Positions 27,197 through 36,523 of a stretch of DNA of 64,000 bases are shown here, piece by piece. The DNA comes from Myxococcaceae bacterium JPH2. Lineage in GTDB: Bacteria > Myxococcota > Myxococcia > Myxococcales > Myxococcaceae. Position numbers and translations under genes: made by a program. The notes under the pieces were generated by a model. That model did not search any database. It had not been told where the DNA came from and saw nothing but the letters and a program-made list of their open reading frames with translations. The DNA lies in contig JAEMGR010000041.1 in assembly GCA_016458225.1 (NCBI GenBank), positions 1 through 64,000 of the forward strand, given 5' to 3'. Every line of letters starts with the position of its first letter. The stretch's first letter is position 1.

Positions 27197-28426
27197 CTAC
27201 TCCCAAGGAGCGAGCGGATTGCGTGGGAATCCATAGAAGAACCACGCCAGGACTCCGACACAGAATGTCAGCATGGCTCCGCGTGGCAGCTTCGAAAGTG
27301 CCAGCGCCGACAGGATGCATTGGCTGGGAACAAACACAAGCATGTAGAACGGATAGGTGACGCGCACGTGCGCGATCAAAATGAAGAGCAGGTACGGCAC
27401 TCCGACCAGCAGAAAGGCGAGGAGTGCCAGCGGATGTCGCTCCTGAATGTCTGACCAGACGAGCGGGAGAGCCAGCCAGATGAACAGCAGAATGACCAGG
27501 TTGGGCTGATCCAGGTACTGCAAAACATAGCGCGGAATACTGCCGTCTTCGACCTGCATGGATGTGACGAAATACGGCGAATTCTGAAACCCTGAAAACC
27601 AATGAAGCGGATGCACGCTGTCGCTCACGCCCGGCGATCCCAGGGTCCGGTGGTAGCTCGCCATGCTCGCGAGGTGATGGAGCGGGCTGGGAAAGGCTCC
27701 ATAGACGATGTCGTAGATGCCCAGACCCGCGAGAAAACACAGTGCCGCGGGAATGCCGACGCTGAACCCGACCCGTGCGGTCGCCTTGAGCGCGGCCTTG
27801 GAGAGCCAGCGTTCCTGGCTGATCCAAACGTAGAGGACAAGCACGATGAAGACCATCGCAACGACGCCCTTGGCGAGCATGCCAATGCCGAGCGCGAGTC
27901 CAGAGAGCCACCACCTTTGCCCCGTGAATAAGTAGACCCCCAGCATCGCGAAGAAGAACGCCGGGATGTCCAGCATGGCGATCGACGAGTGAACGAACCA
28001 GAGATTCTCGAACCCGAGCAAGAAGGCGGCAAGCAGCGCGACACCGCCGTTGGTGAACCTGCGCGTGAGCAGGTAGACCAGCACGAGCGTGAAGCTGCCG
28101 GCGAGGACGGAGGGCAGACGCCAGCCGAATCCGCGGTCACCGAACATCTGGATGCTGAGTGCGATGAGCGCCTTGGCAAGAGGTGGGTGTTCCTCGTTGC
28201 ATACGGTCCCATTGATCAGACACTTGGCTGCCGGTACGTAGTGTGCCTCGTCGAAAACATAGGACGCAGGCGGCTGATCGATGATGAGCAAGTGAAGCAG
28301 CATGACGACCGCCACGAGCCCCACCAGCGCCCAGTCATAATTGAGAGTCGCAGGCTTCAAACCGGTGGTGCCCTCGGACAGAAAGGCATGACGAATCAAT
28401 CGAGAAAGAACGCCCATCTTTTCCAT
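27197..28426 (-). CDS. GT39-type membrane glycosyltransferase (protein mannosyltransferase-like)
   Basis: This protein of about 409 residues has many hydrophobic helices. The first periplasmic loop contains the family signature FDEAHYVP (Asp59-Glu60, then His62-Tyr63) and the nearby EEHPPLAKALI, as in PMT/ArnT-like GT39/GT83 enzymes that transfer sugar from a lipid-phosphate donor. The acceptor (protein or lipid) is unknown. The start is uncertain: ATG at 28426 or 28417, neither with a good ribosome binding site. Longer frames run into the preceding methyltransferase gene. Base composition is visibly lower in G+C than in neighbours. It follows the methyltransferase gene by about 100 bases on the same strand, so they may be co-transcribed. 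Confidence 0.85.
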   Translation of the reverse strand: MEKMGVLSRLIRHAFLSEGTTGLKPATLNYDWALVGLVAVVMLLHLLIIDQPPASYVFDEAHYVPAAKCLINGTVCNEEHPPLAKALIALSIQMFGDRGFGWRLPSVLAGSFTLVLVYLLTRRFTNGGVALLAAFLLGFENLWFVHSSIAMLDIPAFFFAMLGVYLFTGQRWWLSGLALGIGMLAKGVVAMVFIVLVLYVWISQERWLSKAALKATARVGFSVGIPAALCFLAGLGIYDIVYGAFPSPLHHLASMASYHRTLGSPGVSDSVHPLHWFSGFQNSPYFVTSMQVEDGSIPRYVLQYLDQPNLVILLFIWLALPLVWSDIQERHPLALLAFLLVGVPYLLFILIAHVRVTYPFYMLVFVPSQCILSALALSKLPRGAMLTFCVGVLAWFFYGFPRNPLAPWE

Positions 28427-28530
28427 GAAGAAGAGGCGGGTTGCTCGCTCGGAGTCACCGTACCCCTGAAGTGGCGCATCCTGTTCCTGGCGCAACTCCA
28501 GTTCGAGAGTCGCGTGCGGCCGTTGAGGGC

Positions 28531-29226
28531 TCAAGACCGAAACCAGAGGCCCGTACACTCGGGGTAGATGGTGCTGCCGAGGCTCGAGAACGAGCGGGCG
28601 CACTCTTCCCCAAAGAAGAAGTCCAGAAGGCGCACCCCTTCGTCCATCGAAGGGAACTCATAGTCCGTGCGAATCCACATGCGCTTGAAGCCCCAGGTGT
28701 CTTCAAGCAGTTCGTAGTAGCGACGGAGCTGCTCAGGAGGCTGAAACGGGACGGAGTGCCCTGTCCCGAGCGTCTCGATAACAATGGCCGTTCCGCCAGG
28801 GCGGAGGACCCGAAGCATCTGACGAAGCCCCGCCTCGACCAGCTCTCTCCACTGGGCGGGATCCCAGAAGGTCTGGTGGCCATACGTCCATCCCGCGATG
28901 GAGAGGTCTGCGCTCGCATCTGGCACGGGGAGCGAGCCATTGTCGGCCAAGTTGACGGAGCAGTTTGTCAGCCCGAGGCGCGTCAACTCTCGCTGGGCCA
29001 GGCGGAGCATGGGGGCGGAACCGTCGAAGGCGCGCACCGAGCGAACGTGGGGCCCCAGCAACGTGGTCACACGCCCCGTTCCGGCACCGAGTTCAACGAC
29101 CTCCAGACCCGCCAACGAGACCCGAGACCGGATGGCCTTGAGGAGATTGCCCTCACGGTCTTCATGCTGAACCAGGGCAGCGTACTGGTCCGGGTACGAC
29201 TCGTAGACCTCGCGGGCGTCGATCAT
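28531..29226 (-). CDS. Class I SAM-dependent methyltransferase
   Basis: This 231-residue protein has motif I VVELGAGTGRVT, the acidic end of strand 2 (VRAFDGS), the post-II segment ADLSIAGWTYGH and LRPGGTAIVIETLG, the classic Rossmann order of class I methyltransferases. The substrate is not evident. ATG at 29226 has GGAGAGGG six bases upstream. It is the first gene of a minus-strand pair with the GT39 gene, so it may modify the same glycan or lipid, which is inference from position. Confidence 0.88.
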   Translation of the reverse strand: MIDAREVYESYPDQYAALVQHEDREGNLLKAIRSRVSLAGLEVVELGAGTGRVTTLLGPHVRSVRAFDGSAPMLRLAQRELTRLGLTNCSVNLADNGSLPVPDASADLSIAGWTYGHQTFWDPAQWRELVEAGLRQMLRVLRPGGTAIVIETLGTGHSVPFQPPEQLRRYYELLEDTWGFKRMWIRTDYEFPSMDEGVRLLDFFFGEECARSFSSLGSTIYPECTGLWFRS

Positions 29227-29246
29227 GTGTCCCTCTCTCCAAGTCC

Positions 29247-29271
29247 AGGCCAAGCCACCAAGGCTCGGCCT
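29247..29271 (-). terminator. Hairpin after the beta-propeller gene
   Basis: Ten-base arms AGGCCAAGCC / GGCTCGGCCT with one mismatch and a 5-base loop lie in the 76-base gap between the propeller stop and the methyltransferase start, so they may separate the two minus-strand genes. Confidence 0.45.
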
Positions 29272-29302
29272 ACGTCACGACATCGACCGGCACTCACTCC
29301 GG

Positions 29303-30181
29303 TCACTCCCAGCGCTGCCATTCTGCGCCGTCGAATGAGCAGACGTTCTTCTGCCCAATCGACCAGAGCATGCCCTCCGCATCGGTGAGCTTGTAGAAAC
29401 TCTTCGGCGCGTTGCGTCCGAAGTCGACCGCCACCAGCGCCCCATTCTCCAGCACATACAATGCGCTCAGGGTCGCCACGTACAGATGCCCCTTGAACCA
29501 TCGGATGTCCCAGATGTCTTCACCCAGCCCGGTCTTCAGGGCCTCCCACTTCTTCCCGCGCCCTCGCAACAACGTCCCTGACTGCCCGCCGGCGTAGACT
29601 TGTCCATCTCCGGCACAGCACACGGCGCTCAGGATGACCCGCGCTGGGCTCGTACACTGCGTCCACGCTCCCTGGTCGCAGTGCCAGATCTCTCCGTCCC
29701 AGCCGACCGCGTAGAGGTCCTTCGCGTCGAATCCGTCGAGCGCCTCGAACCCCACCACCTGGTCGCCCTTGGCCTTGGGCGCATGCATGGCCCGCCAGCG
29801 CCCTTCCCCCTCACGGCGGAAGACCTCTCGCCCCATCCCGAAGGCATAGGCATGTCCCGCGATGCACGCGCAGCCTCGAAGGTCCGCGGGCTTGGCAATC
29901 GTCTCCGAGCCCTCTTTTCCGCCGACGTATGTGAAGACCTTCCCGTCGCCCGAGACCACCACCAGCTTCTCGCTCGGTTCCTTGACGACGCACATGCCCG
30001 CTGCGTTCCAGGGAAGATCCGCGACGCTGCCGAGCGCGCCTTTGTAGACGCCTCCAAGCCGCGTGTGGGCGACCTCCTTCTTGTGCAGCTTCTTGTCCTG
30101 CAGCGCCAAATAGACAAGGTCCTTGAACCGCGCCGCTCCGCGGGAGAGCAGATGCTCCTTCGACACGCCAAGACTCGCCAT
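29303..30181 (-). CDS. Hypothetical beta-propeller-like protein
   Basis: This 292-residue protein has no signal peptide. After about 40 basic residues it consists of repeated blades of the form (L/V)YAxGxxGxxxRxxGxxWxxL, for example LYAVGWDGEIWHCDQGAW, VYAGGQSGTLLRGRGKKW and LWSIGQKNVCSFDGAEW, as in WD40/BNR-like propellers. The ATG at 30181 has AAGGAAC nine bases upstream; the GTG at 30235 would add 18 residues without such support. Proteins like this occur in myxobacteria as orphan or toxin-immunity partners, but no toxin gene is adjacent here. No function is assigned. Confidence 0.7.
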   Translation of the reverse strand: MASLGVSKEHLLSRGAARFKDLVYLALQDKKLHKKEVAHTRLGGVYKGALGSVADLPWNAAGMCVVKEPSEKLVVVSGDGKVFTYVGGKEGSETIAKPADLRGCACIAGHAYAFGMGREVFRREGEGRWRAMHAPKAKGDQVVGFEALDGFDAKDLYAVGWDGEIWHCDQGAWTQCTSPARVILSAVCCAGDGQVYAGGQSGTLLRGRGKKWEALKTGLGEDIWDIRWFKGHLYVATLSALYVLENGALVAVDFGRNAPKSFYKLTDAEGMLWSIGQKNVCSFDGAEWQRWE

Positions 30182-30279
30182 TGCACGTTCCTTGAATCGG
30201 GCCCCTCCCCACTTCGAGAGAAGCCCTCTGTCCACGAACCCGTCGCTCGCGATGCAGGACCTTCATACTGGATACCCCC

Positions 30280-30563
30280 ATGAGCAACGAGCCCTCCGTG
30301 GCGTGCCTCCACAACACACCGTGGCGGATCCGCAGCCAGGACGCCCTGGTGGAGCGCTTCCGGCGCGTCGTGGGGGCAGCTCCCAAGCAGCTCGCCTCCA
30401 TCATCCGCGTCCGCCATGCGGTGGGGCCTACCGACCGGGCATGAGCCTGTCTCGACTCTCGCTCGACGCGGGCTCCTGCGACCCGTCCCACTTCATCCGA
30501 GAGTTCCGCGCCGTCACTGGGAGCCCGCCGCAGCGCTTCTCCCGCGCGGACGAGCACTGCTGA
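30280..30563 (+). pseudogene. AraC-family regulator remnant with frameshift
   Basis: From the ATG at 30280 one frame gives an AraC-like first helix-turn-helix part (VERFRRVVGAAPKQLASIIR) and ends at 30443. The next frame, from about 30440 to 30563, gives the matching second half (CDPSHFIREFRAVTGSPPQR, the usual DxSHFxREFRxxTGxxPxxF). The sensor domain and about 25 residues between the two helices are missing. This is a decayed copy of the DUF6597-type AraC group; no intact gene can be built. Confidence 0.7.
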
Positions 30564-30685
30564 CCGCGCCCGCGAACGTTCGAGAGCGGGCGGCGCGACG
30601 AAGAGAGCACGACACGTTCCTCCCTCGGCGTGGCAATCTGCGCGCGTGGCTGGGAGGCACGTTGCCCCCTCCCTCGCGAGGCTCC

Positions 30686-33600
30686 ATGTCCACTCTTGAT
30701 TCCGGCCCCGTGACCTCCTCGGTCCGGGTGGAACTCCTGACCGCGCCCTCCCTGAACTTCGCCATGGAGCAGAGTGGCGTCCCGCTCATCCGCGAAGCAC
30801 GGATCCGCAACCTGGGGACTCGCGCCGTCGGGCCCATGGTCCTGGACGTTCGCCTCGAACCCGAGCTGGGGGACTCCGTTCGTATCCCCGTCCCGCTCTT
30901 ACCCGCGGGAGAGGAGGTCAGCCTTGGGGTGATCGACCTGCGCCCGCCCGCCGGACACCTGCGCACCGTGCTGGAGACGGAGCGGGCCCAGCTTCGCTGG
31001 TCGCTCCAGCAGGAAGCCCAGGTGCTCGCCGAGGGGACCGCGCCGGTGGAGATCCTCCCGTACAACCACTGGCCCGGAGCGAGCGCGCCGCTCGGTCTGC
31101 TGACCACCTTCGTCACGCCCAACCATCCCGTCATCCCCGAGATCCTCAAGGACGTCCGCGCTCGGCTCGAGAAGGCCCTCGGGGATGGCGACCTGCCGGG
31201 GTACCAGCGGCACCAGCCGCAGCATGTCCTGTCGATGATGGCGGCGCTCTATGGCGCCATCCAGGACCTGGGGCTCAGCTACATCGAGGCGCCTCCCAGC
31301 TTCGAGTCCCTGGGACAAAAGGTGCGCCTGCCGGATCAGCTCCTCCGGGAGCGGATGGGCTGCTGCCTCGACGTGACGCTGCTCTTCGCGTCCGCCCTCG
31401 AGGCCATGGGGCTCCACCCGGTAATCCTCCTCGTCCACGGTCACGCGCTGCTCGCCACGTGGCTCATCGACGAGCGGTTCCCGGAGGGCCTGGTCGAGGA
31501 CGCGGCCCGGTTGCGGAACCTGGTGTCGCTGGGCGCGCTGATTCCCTTCGACGCCACGGCCGCGCTGGTCGCCGGGCGCCCCCACTTCGAGCAGGCGATG
31601 CTCAAGGGACGCGAGCACCTCGCGGAGGACTCGCACTTCCGCGCCGCGCTCGACGTGCGCGTCCTGCGCCACGATGGCTACCGTCCCCTGCCCCTTCGCA
31701 AGGTCGAAGCCCCTCCCGCAGACTTCGAGTCCACCGAGCCAGCGCGCGCCCGCCTCCACACCATCCTCGCGAGCGCAGCCGCCGCGATGCCCGCGCAGGA
31801 GCCGCCACCACCACCGCCCCAGGTCGTCTCACGCTTCGCGCGGTGGAAGGAGAAGCTGCTCGACCTCACGTTGCGGAACAAGCTGCTCAACTTCCGCCTG
31901 GAGACGCGCGGCGCGCTGCCGCTGCACATGCCCGACCTCGCCGTGTTCGAGGACACCTTCTCCAGCGGTGAGAGCTTCGAGATCCACCCCGCCCCCGAGT
32001 CCAGCGGCGCGGACGTGCGCGATACCAAGCTCCAACTCGCGCGGGGAACGGCGGATGAGCTGACCGCGCGCCGCCTGCAGGACCTGGACAAGTGCCTGCT
32101 GCACTCCCCACTGCGAGAGACCGAGCTGTGGACCCGCGCGCGCCACCTGGAGCGGACCGCGCGCACCGACCTGGAGGAAGGTGGCGCTCACACGCTGTAC
32201 CTCTCGCTGGGGCTGTTGCGCTGGTTGGAGCCGGGGGATCCCACCCCGCGACTCGCGCCGCTCATCCTCTACCCCGCGACGTTCCGGATCGACCGCGCCC
32301 GCAAGCGCCTGCGCATCGAGCGGCTCGCCGACGAGCCGATGGGCAACGTCACCCTCGCGGAGAAGCTGAAGCAAGACTTCGGACTCGACGCGCGGGCGCT
32401 CACGGCCTTGGAGTCCGATGAGAAGGGATTGGATGTCCCCGGCATCCTTCGCGCGGTGCGGACCGCCATCCAGAGTCGCGCGGGATGGGAGGTGCTCGAA
32501 GAGGCCCACGTTGGACTCTTCGCCTTCACGAAGTTCCTGATGTGGAAGGACCTCGCGGACAACGAGGCGGGACTGTTGTCCAATCCCCTGGTGCGACACA
32601 TCGCCGCGGCGGGGACGTCCGCGCCTCCGGTGGGCGGCACCGAGTTCCGTCCCGAGAAGCTGGATGACGAGGTCCCCGTCGCCGACCTGCCCTGTGTCGT
32701 CAACGGGGACTCCACGCAGCTCGCGGCGATCGCCTCCGCGCTCTCGGGGCGCTCCTTCGTCCTTCAAGGCCCACCGGGAACGGGCAAGTCGCAGACCATC
32801 ACCAACCTGATCGCCGCCGCCGTCGCGCGCGGCAAGTCCGTCCTCTTCGTCTCGGAGAAGATGGCCGCGCTGGAGGTCGTGCATCGGCGCCTGAAGGACG
32901 TGGGGCTGGACGACTTCTGCCTCGAGCTGCACAGCCACAAGAGCAACAAGAAGGAAGTGCTCGAATCCTTCGGTCGCGCCCAGGACCGGATGCGTGGCAT
33001 CCACGAACCCCCGTGGGAAGACCGGTCGCGCGAGTTGGGCAAGGCCAGGACCGCGCTCAATGACTACGTGCGCGCGGTTCATCAGCGTTGGCCCTTGGGC
33101 CAGAGTTCCTACGACGGAACGAACCGACTGCTGCGCCTGCGTGAAGCCCCGTCCATCGCCCTGCCCCATCCTGCTCCCGAGGCGCTCACCGAGTCCGAAC
33201 TCCGCGCGGCCCAGGAAGAGGTCGCGGCGCTCGTCAGCCCGCTGCGCAACGTCCGGGCCCTGGGGGCTCACCCCTGGGGTGCCGTGCGCGGCGTCCATTG
33301 GACGAATGCCCTGGAGGATCAGCTGCTCCGGCTGCTGGGAGAAGTTCGCACCAGCCTCGACGGCGTGGAGGCGACAGCGACGGGCCTCGCCTCGGCCCTG
33401 GGGCTCGAAGCCATTCCGAACACGACCGCGAAGCTCCGCGACCTCGCGGAGTTGGGGCTCGTGCTGTCCACAGGTCCCCTTCCTCCCGCGGCCCAACAGG
33501 ACGACGGGTGGGCGCTCACCGCGCAGCGCATCCGCGAGCAGGCCGGGTGCCTGCGCGAACAGTCCTCTCGCGAGGCGGACGTCGCGTCCCGCTGGAGTCC

Positions 33601-36514
33601 GAGTCTCTTCTCGTTGGATCTCACCCCGCTCCAGGCCCGCTTCGAGAAGTGGGCCGGCGCCTTCGTGCTCTTCGCGTTCCTCTTCCTGTGGAGCGCGCGA
33701 CGCCTGCTGACGCCTCACGTCACCCGCGCACTGCCCGGCAACCGCGACATCGCCCGAGACCTCACCACGGCGCGACAGATCGTCGCGGGCCGCCAGCGCA
33801 TCGAGACGCAAGGACGGGCGCTCGAAGAGCCCCTGCGCGTCCTCACGCCCGCCGAGCAGACCCAGCCCGACGCACTGGAGAGCCTCACCCAGCGCGCCTC
33901 CCAGGCTCGCGCGCTGAAGGAAACGCTGGGCGTCGCGCGATTGCAGCTCCCGGGAACTGCGCCGGCCCGTGACGCGCTGCGGACGCAAGCCAGCGCGATG
34001 CAGAGTGCACTCGAGCGGCTCGCCCGCGCCGAGGCGGCCCTGGCCGAGACCGTGAAGGCGCATCCCTGGGAACAGCCGACCTCCGCGCAGCACCGCGCGT
34101 CCCTGCGGAGCCAGGTCGACGCCTGGCGGGTCCACCTGCGCGCGCTCAAGCCGTGGTGTCAGTACCAGGCCCAGGCCGACCGGATCCGTGCCCTCGGCTT
34201 TGGTGCCTTCATCGACGCGGTCGAGCAAGAGAACGTCGCGCCCGACGCGCTGAGCGCCGCCTTTGAGCGGGCCGTGCTGACCACCTGGTCGCGCGCCCTC
34301 CGCGACAGCGAGCCATCACTCCGGGACTTCGACGCGGACGCCCACACGGGGCGCATCGAGCGCTTCCGCCAGCTCGACCTCGCGCACGTGAGCCTCTCCC
34401 GACAGCGCGTCCTGCATCAGCTCGAACAGCGACTGCCCGTGGGCCTCGGCGCGAGCGCGGAGAGCTCCGAGCCGGGAATCCTCGCCCGAGAGCTGCGCAA
34501 GAAGCGGGGACAGATGGCGCTGCGCAAGCTGCTCGCCTCCATCCCCAACCTCGCGCGCCGACTCAAGCCGTGCTTCCTCATGAGTCCGCTGTCCATCGCG
34601 CAGTACCTGCCCGCCGACGGGCAGCGGTTCGATCTGCTTGTCTTTGACGAGGCCTCGCAGATCGGCACCCATGACGCCATCGGCGCGATCGCCCGAGCCA
34701 ACCAGGTCATCGTCGTGGGTGACTCCAAGCAGCTCCCGCCCACGAGCTTCTTCAGCCGCGGCGACGACGCGGAGGCCACGCCCGACGAGAACGACGTCGT
34801 CGAGCTGGAGAGCATTCTCGAAGAGGCGCTCGCCAAGCAGTTCCCCCAGCAGATGCTGGGCTGGCACTACCGCAGCCGCCACGACAGCCTCATCGACTTC
34901 AGCAACCGGCAGTACTACGAGGGCCGCCTCCAGGTCTTCCCGGCGGCGCGTGCGCGCGTGGCGGACCTGGGCGTGAAGTGGCACCCCGTCCCGGACGGCG
35001 TCTATCAATCCAAGACCTCCGGCAAGACAGCGGCCATCAATCCCCGCGAGGCCGAGGTCCTCGTCGCGGAGCTGGTGAAGGCGCTCCGCAAGCACACGCC
35101 CCAGGAGCGCACGTTCGGCGTCGTCACCTTCAGCATGGTGCAGCAGCAGGTCATCCTGGATCTGCTCGACGCCGAGCGCGCGAAGCACCCGGAGCTCGAG
35201 GCGCACTTCACGTCCTCCGAGCCCGTCTTCGTCAAGAACCTGGAGAACGTCCAGGGCGACGAGCGCGACGAGATCTTCTTCAGCATCTGCTACGCCAAGG
35301 ACACCGAAGGGAAGCTGCGGATGAACTTCGGCCCCTTGAGTCGCGCGGGCGGCGAGCGGCGACTCAACGTGGCGGTGACACGTGCCCGCTGTGCCCTGCG
35401 CATCTTCTCCACCCTGACGCATGAGCAGATCGACTTGTCGCGCACGACCTCGGTGGGCGCTCGCCATCTGCGCGAGTTCCTGCGTCGCGCCGCGGAGTCC
35501 GCCGCCCCGTCGAGCGCGAGCACACGAGAGCCCGAGGACGCGCTCCCGCAGGACGTGGCGATGGCGTTGCGCGCGCGGGGCTACACGGTCCACGCGGACG
35601 TGGGCACGGGCGGCTATCGGGTGGACCTCGCCGTGGAGCATCCTTCGCGGCCTGGGGAGTACGTGCTCGGCATCGAGTGCGATGGTCCCCACTATCGCGC
35701 GGCGTCGAGTGCCCGAGACCGTGAGCGGCTGCGGCCCGAGGTCCTGCAAGGGCTGGGGTGGCGCCTGGTTCGCGTCTGGTCGCTCGCCTGGGAGGAGGAC
35801 CGTGAGGGGCAGCTCCAGCGCCTCGCGGCGGCGGTGAAGGACGCGGTGGAAGGTGCGCCACCGGCTTCGCTGGCGCCCCCGGTCGAAGACACGCCCGCCG
35901 AGGTGGACACCCTGAGCGCACCGCCGGCGGACGGGCCCGTGGCCGCAGCCACGATGCGCAGCGCGGCGGTGCAGTCCTACGTCCCCGCGACGCTCCCGGC
36001 CGTGAAGGAGGGCACGGACTTCTTCGCGCCCACGTCGGCCTCGCGCCTGCGTGAGCAACTCCAGTCCGTGCTCGAACAGGAGGGCCCCATCCACGAGGAG
36101 CTGCTCGCGCGACGCATCCAGGAGGCGTGGGGCTTGGGCAAGCTGACGCCACGGGTCCGCAAGCGGATGGAGGAGCAGCTCGCGCAGCTGATTCAGCGCG
36201 GCGCCATCCTGGCGCAGGGCGAGTTCCTCTGGCCGGAGTCTCGGAAGCCCGCGCAGTTCACGGGCTTCCGAGGCGCGCATGACGACCGGGATGTCAGCCA
36301 GATTCCTCCCGAGGAGCTGGCCAACGCCGCCGCCGCCGTGCTCGCGCATGCGCTCTCGCTGGAGCGCGATGAGTTGCTGCGCGAGACGGGGCGGCACTTC
36401 GGAGTGAGCCGGCTGACGCGCACCGTGGTGCCCGTGCTCGAAGCCGGCCTGGAGCTGCTCACCCGCGAGGGGCGGTGCACCCTCGCGGGCGAGCGGGTCA
36501 TCTGGCGGGAGTAG
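30686..36514 (+). CDS. DUF4011 / superfamily 1 helicase / Vsr-like nuclease multidomain protein, candidate antiphage factor
   Basis: The protein has 1942 residues. An N-terminal beta-sandwich-like part (1-115) is followed by a transglutaminase-like segment: GCCLDVTLLFASALEAMGLH (Cys226/227) and HGHALLATW (His253). DUF4011 sequence begins near 390 (RFARWKEKLLDLTLRNKLLN). The SF1 helicase has Walker A GPPGTGKS (695-702) and DEAS (1321-1324) followed by VGDSKQLPP. It is split by a long Arg/Ala/Leu-rich coiled region that contains one hydrophobic helix (FVLFAFLFLW, about 990-1007). A PD-(D/E)xK-type Vsr/MTES_1575-like nuclease follows (YRVDLAV Asp1647, IECDGPHY Glu1664), then a DUF3320 winged-helix tail (about 1775-1942). 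The set matches the DUF4011-helicase-Vsr (Hhe) architecture reported as antiphage; I recall this from the literature and could not check it. Start at 30686 has GAGG five bases upstream. No partner gene is adjacent. Confidence 0.9.
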   Translation: MSTLDSGPVTSSVRVELLTAPSLNFAMEQSGVPLIREARIRNLGTRAVGPMVLDVRLEPELGDSVRIPVPLLPAGEEVSLGVIDLRPPAGHLRTVLETERAQLRWSLQQEAQVLAEGTAPVEILPYNHWPGASAPLGLLTTFVTPNHPVIPEILKDVRARLEKALGDGDLPGYQRHQPQHVLSMMAALYGAIQDLGLSYIEAPPSFESLGQKVRLPDQLLRERMGCCLDVTLLFASALEAMGLHPVILLVHGHALLATWLIDERFPEGLVEDAARLRNLVSLGALIPFDATAALVAGRPHFEQAMLKGREHLAEDSHFRAALDVRVLRHDGYRPLPLRKVEAPPADFESTEPARARLHTILASAAAAMPAQEPPPPPPQVVSRFARWKEKLLDLTLRNKLLNFRLETRGALPLHMPDLAVFEDTFSSGESFEIHPAPESSGADVRDTKLQLARGTADELTARRLQDLDKCLLHSPLRETELWTRARHLERTARTDLEEGGAHTLYLSLGLLRWLEPGDPTPRLAPLILYPATFRIDRARKRLRIERLADEPMGNVTLAEKLKQDFGLDARALTALESDEKGLDVPGILRAVRTAIQSRAGWEVLEEAHVGLFAFTKFLMWKDLADNEAGLLSNPLVRHIAAAGTSAPPVGGTEFRPEKLDDEVPVADLPCVVNGDSTQLAAIASALSGRSFVLQGPPGTGKSQTITNLIAAAVARGKSVLFVSEKMAALEVVHRRLKDVGLDDFCLELHSHKSNKKEVLESFGRAQDRMRGIHEPPWEDRSRELGKARTALNDYVRAVHQRWPLGQSSYDGTNRLLRLREAPSIALPHPAPEALTESELRAAQEEVAALVSPLRNVRALGAHPWGAVRGVHWTNALEDQLLRLLGEVRTSLDGVEATATGLASALGLEAIPNTTAKLRDLAELGLVLSTGPLPPAAQQDDGWALTAQRIREQAGCLREQSSREADVASRWSPSLFSLDLTPLQARFEKWAGAFVLFAFLFLWSARRLLTPHVTRALPGNRDIARDLTTARQIVAGRQRIETQGRALEEPLRVLTPAEQTQPDALESLTQRASQARALKETLGVARLQLPGTAPARDALRTQASAMQSALERLARAEAALAETVKAHPWEQPTSAQHRASLRSQVDAWRVHLRALKPWCQYQAQADRIRALGFGAFIDAVEQENVAPDALSAAFERAVLTTWSRALRDSEPSLRDFDADAHTGRIERFRQLDLAHVSLSRQRVLHQLEQRLPVGLGASAESSEPGILARELRKKRGQMALRKLLASIPNLARRLKPCFLMSPLSIAQYLPADGQRFDLLVFDEASQIGTHDAIGAIARANQVIVVGDSKQLPPTSFFSRGDDAEATPDENDVVELESILEEALAKQFPQQMLGWHYRSRHDSLIDFSNRQYYEGRLQVFPAARARVADLGVKWHPVPDGVYQSKTSGKTAAINPREAEVLVAELVKALRKHTPQERTFGVVTFSMVQQQVILDLLDAERAKHPELEAHFTSSEPVFVKNLENVQGDERDEIFFSICYAKDTEGKLRMNFGPLSRAGGERRLNVAVTRARCALRIFSTLTHEQIDLSRTTSVGARHLREFLRRAAESAAPSSASTREPEDALPQDVAMALRARGYTVHADVGTGGYRVDLAVEHPSRPGEYVLGIECDGPHYRAASSARDRERLRPEVLQGLGWRLVRVWSLAWEEDREGQLQRLAAAVKDAVEGAPPASLAPPVEDTPAEVDTLSAPPADGPVAAATMRSAAVQSYVPATLPAVKEGTDFFAPTSASRLREQLQSVLEQEGPIHEELLARRIQEAWGLGKLTPRVRKRMEEQLAQLIQRGAILAQGEFLWPESRKPAQFTGFRGAHDDRDVSQIPPEELANAAAAVLAHALSLERDELLRETGRHFGVSRLTRTVVPVLEAGLELLTREGRCTLAGERVIWRE

Positions 36515-36523
36515 GCGCCGGGC

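Noticed and set aside
26761-27261. Minus-strand frame of 166 codons opposite the small peptide gene
   Set aside because: No ribosome binding site or family match, and it is a reverse shadow of the Thr/Lys-rich peptide and of the palindrome region.
29303-30181. Immunity protein of a toxin pair
   Set aside because: A beta-propeller alone is not enough; no effector, VgrG, PAAR or Rhs gene is nearby.
30280-36514. Multi-gene defence island around the helicase-nuclease gene
   Set aside because: Upstream is only a regulator remnant and downstream a convergent chitinase nine bases away. No methylase, integrase, toxin or second nuclease is present, so any defence role must be single-gene.
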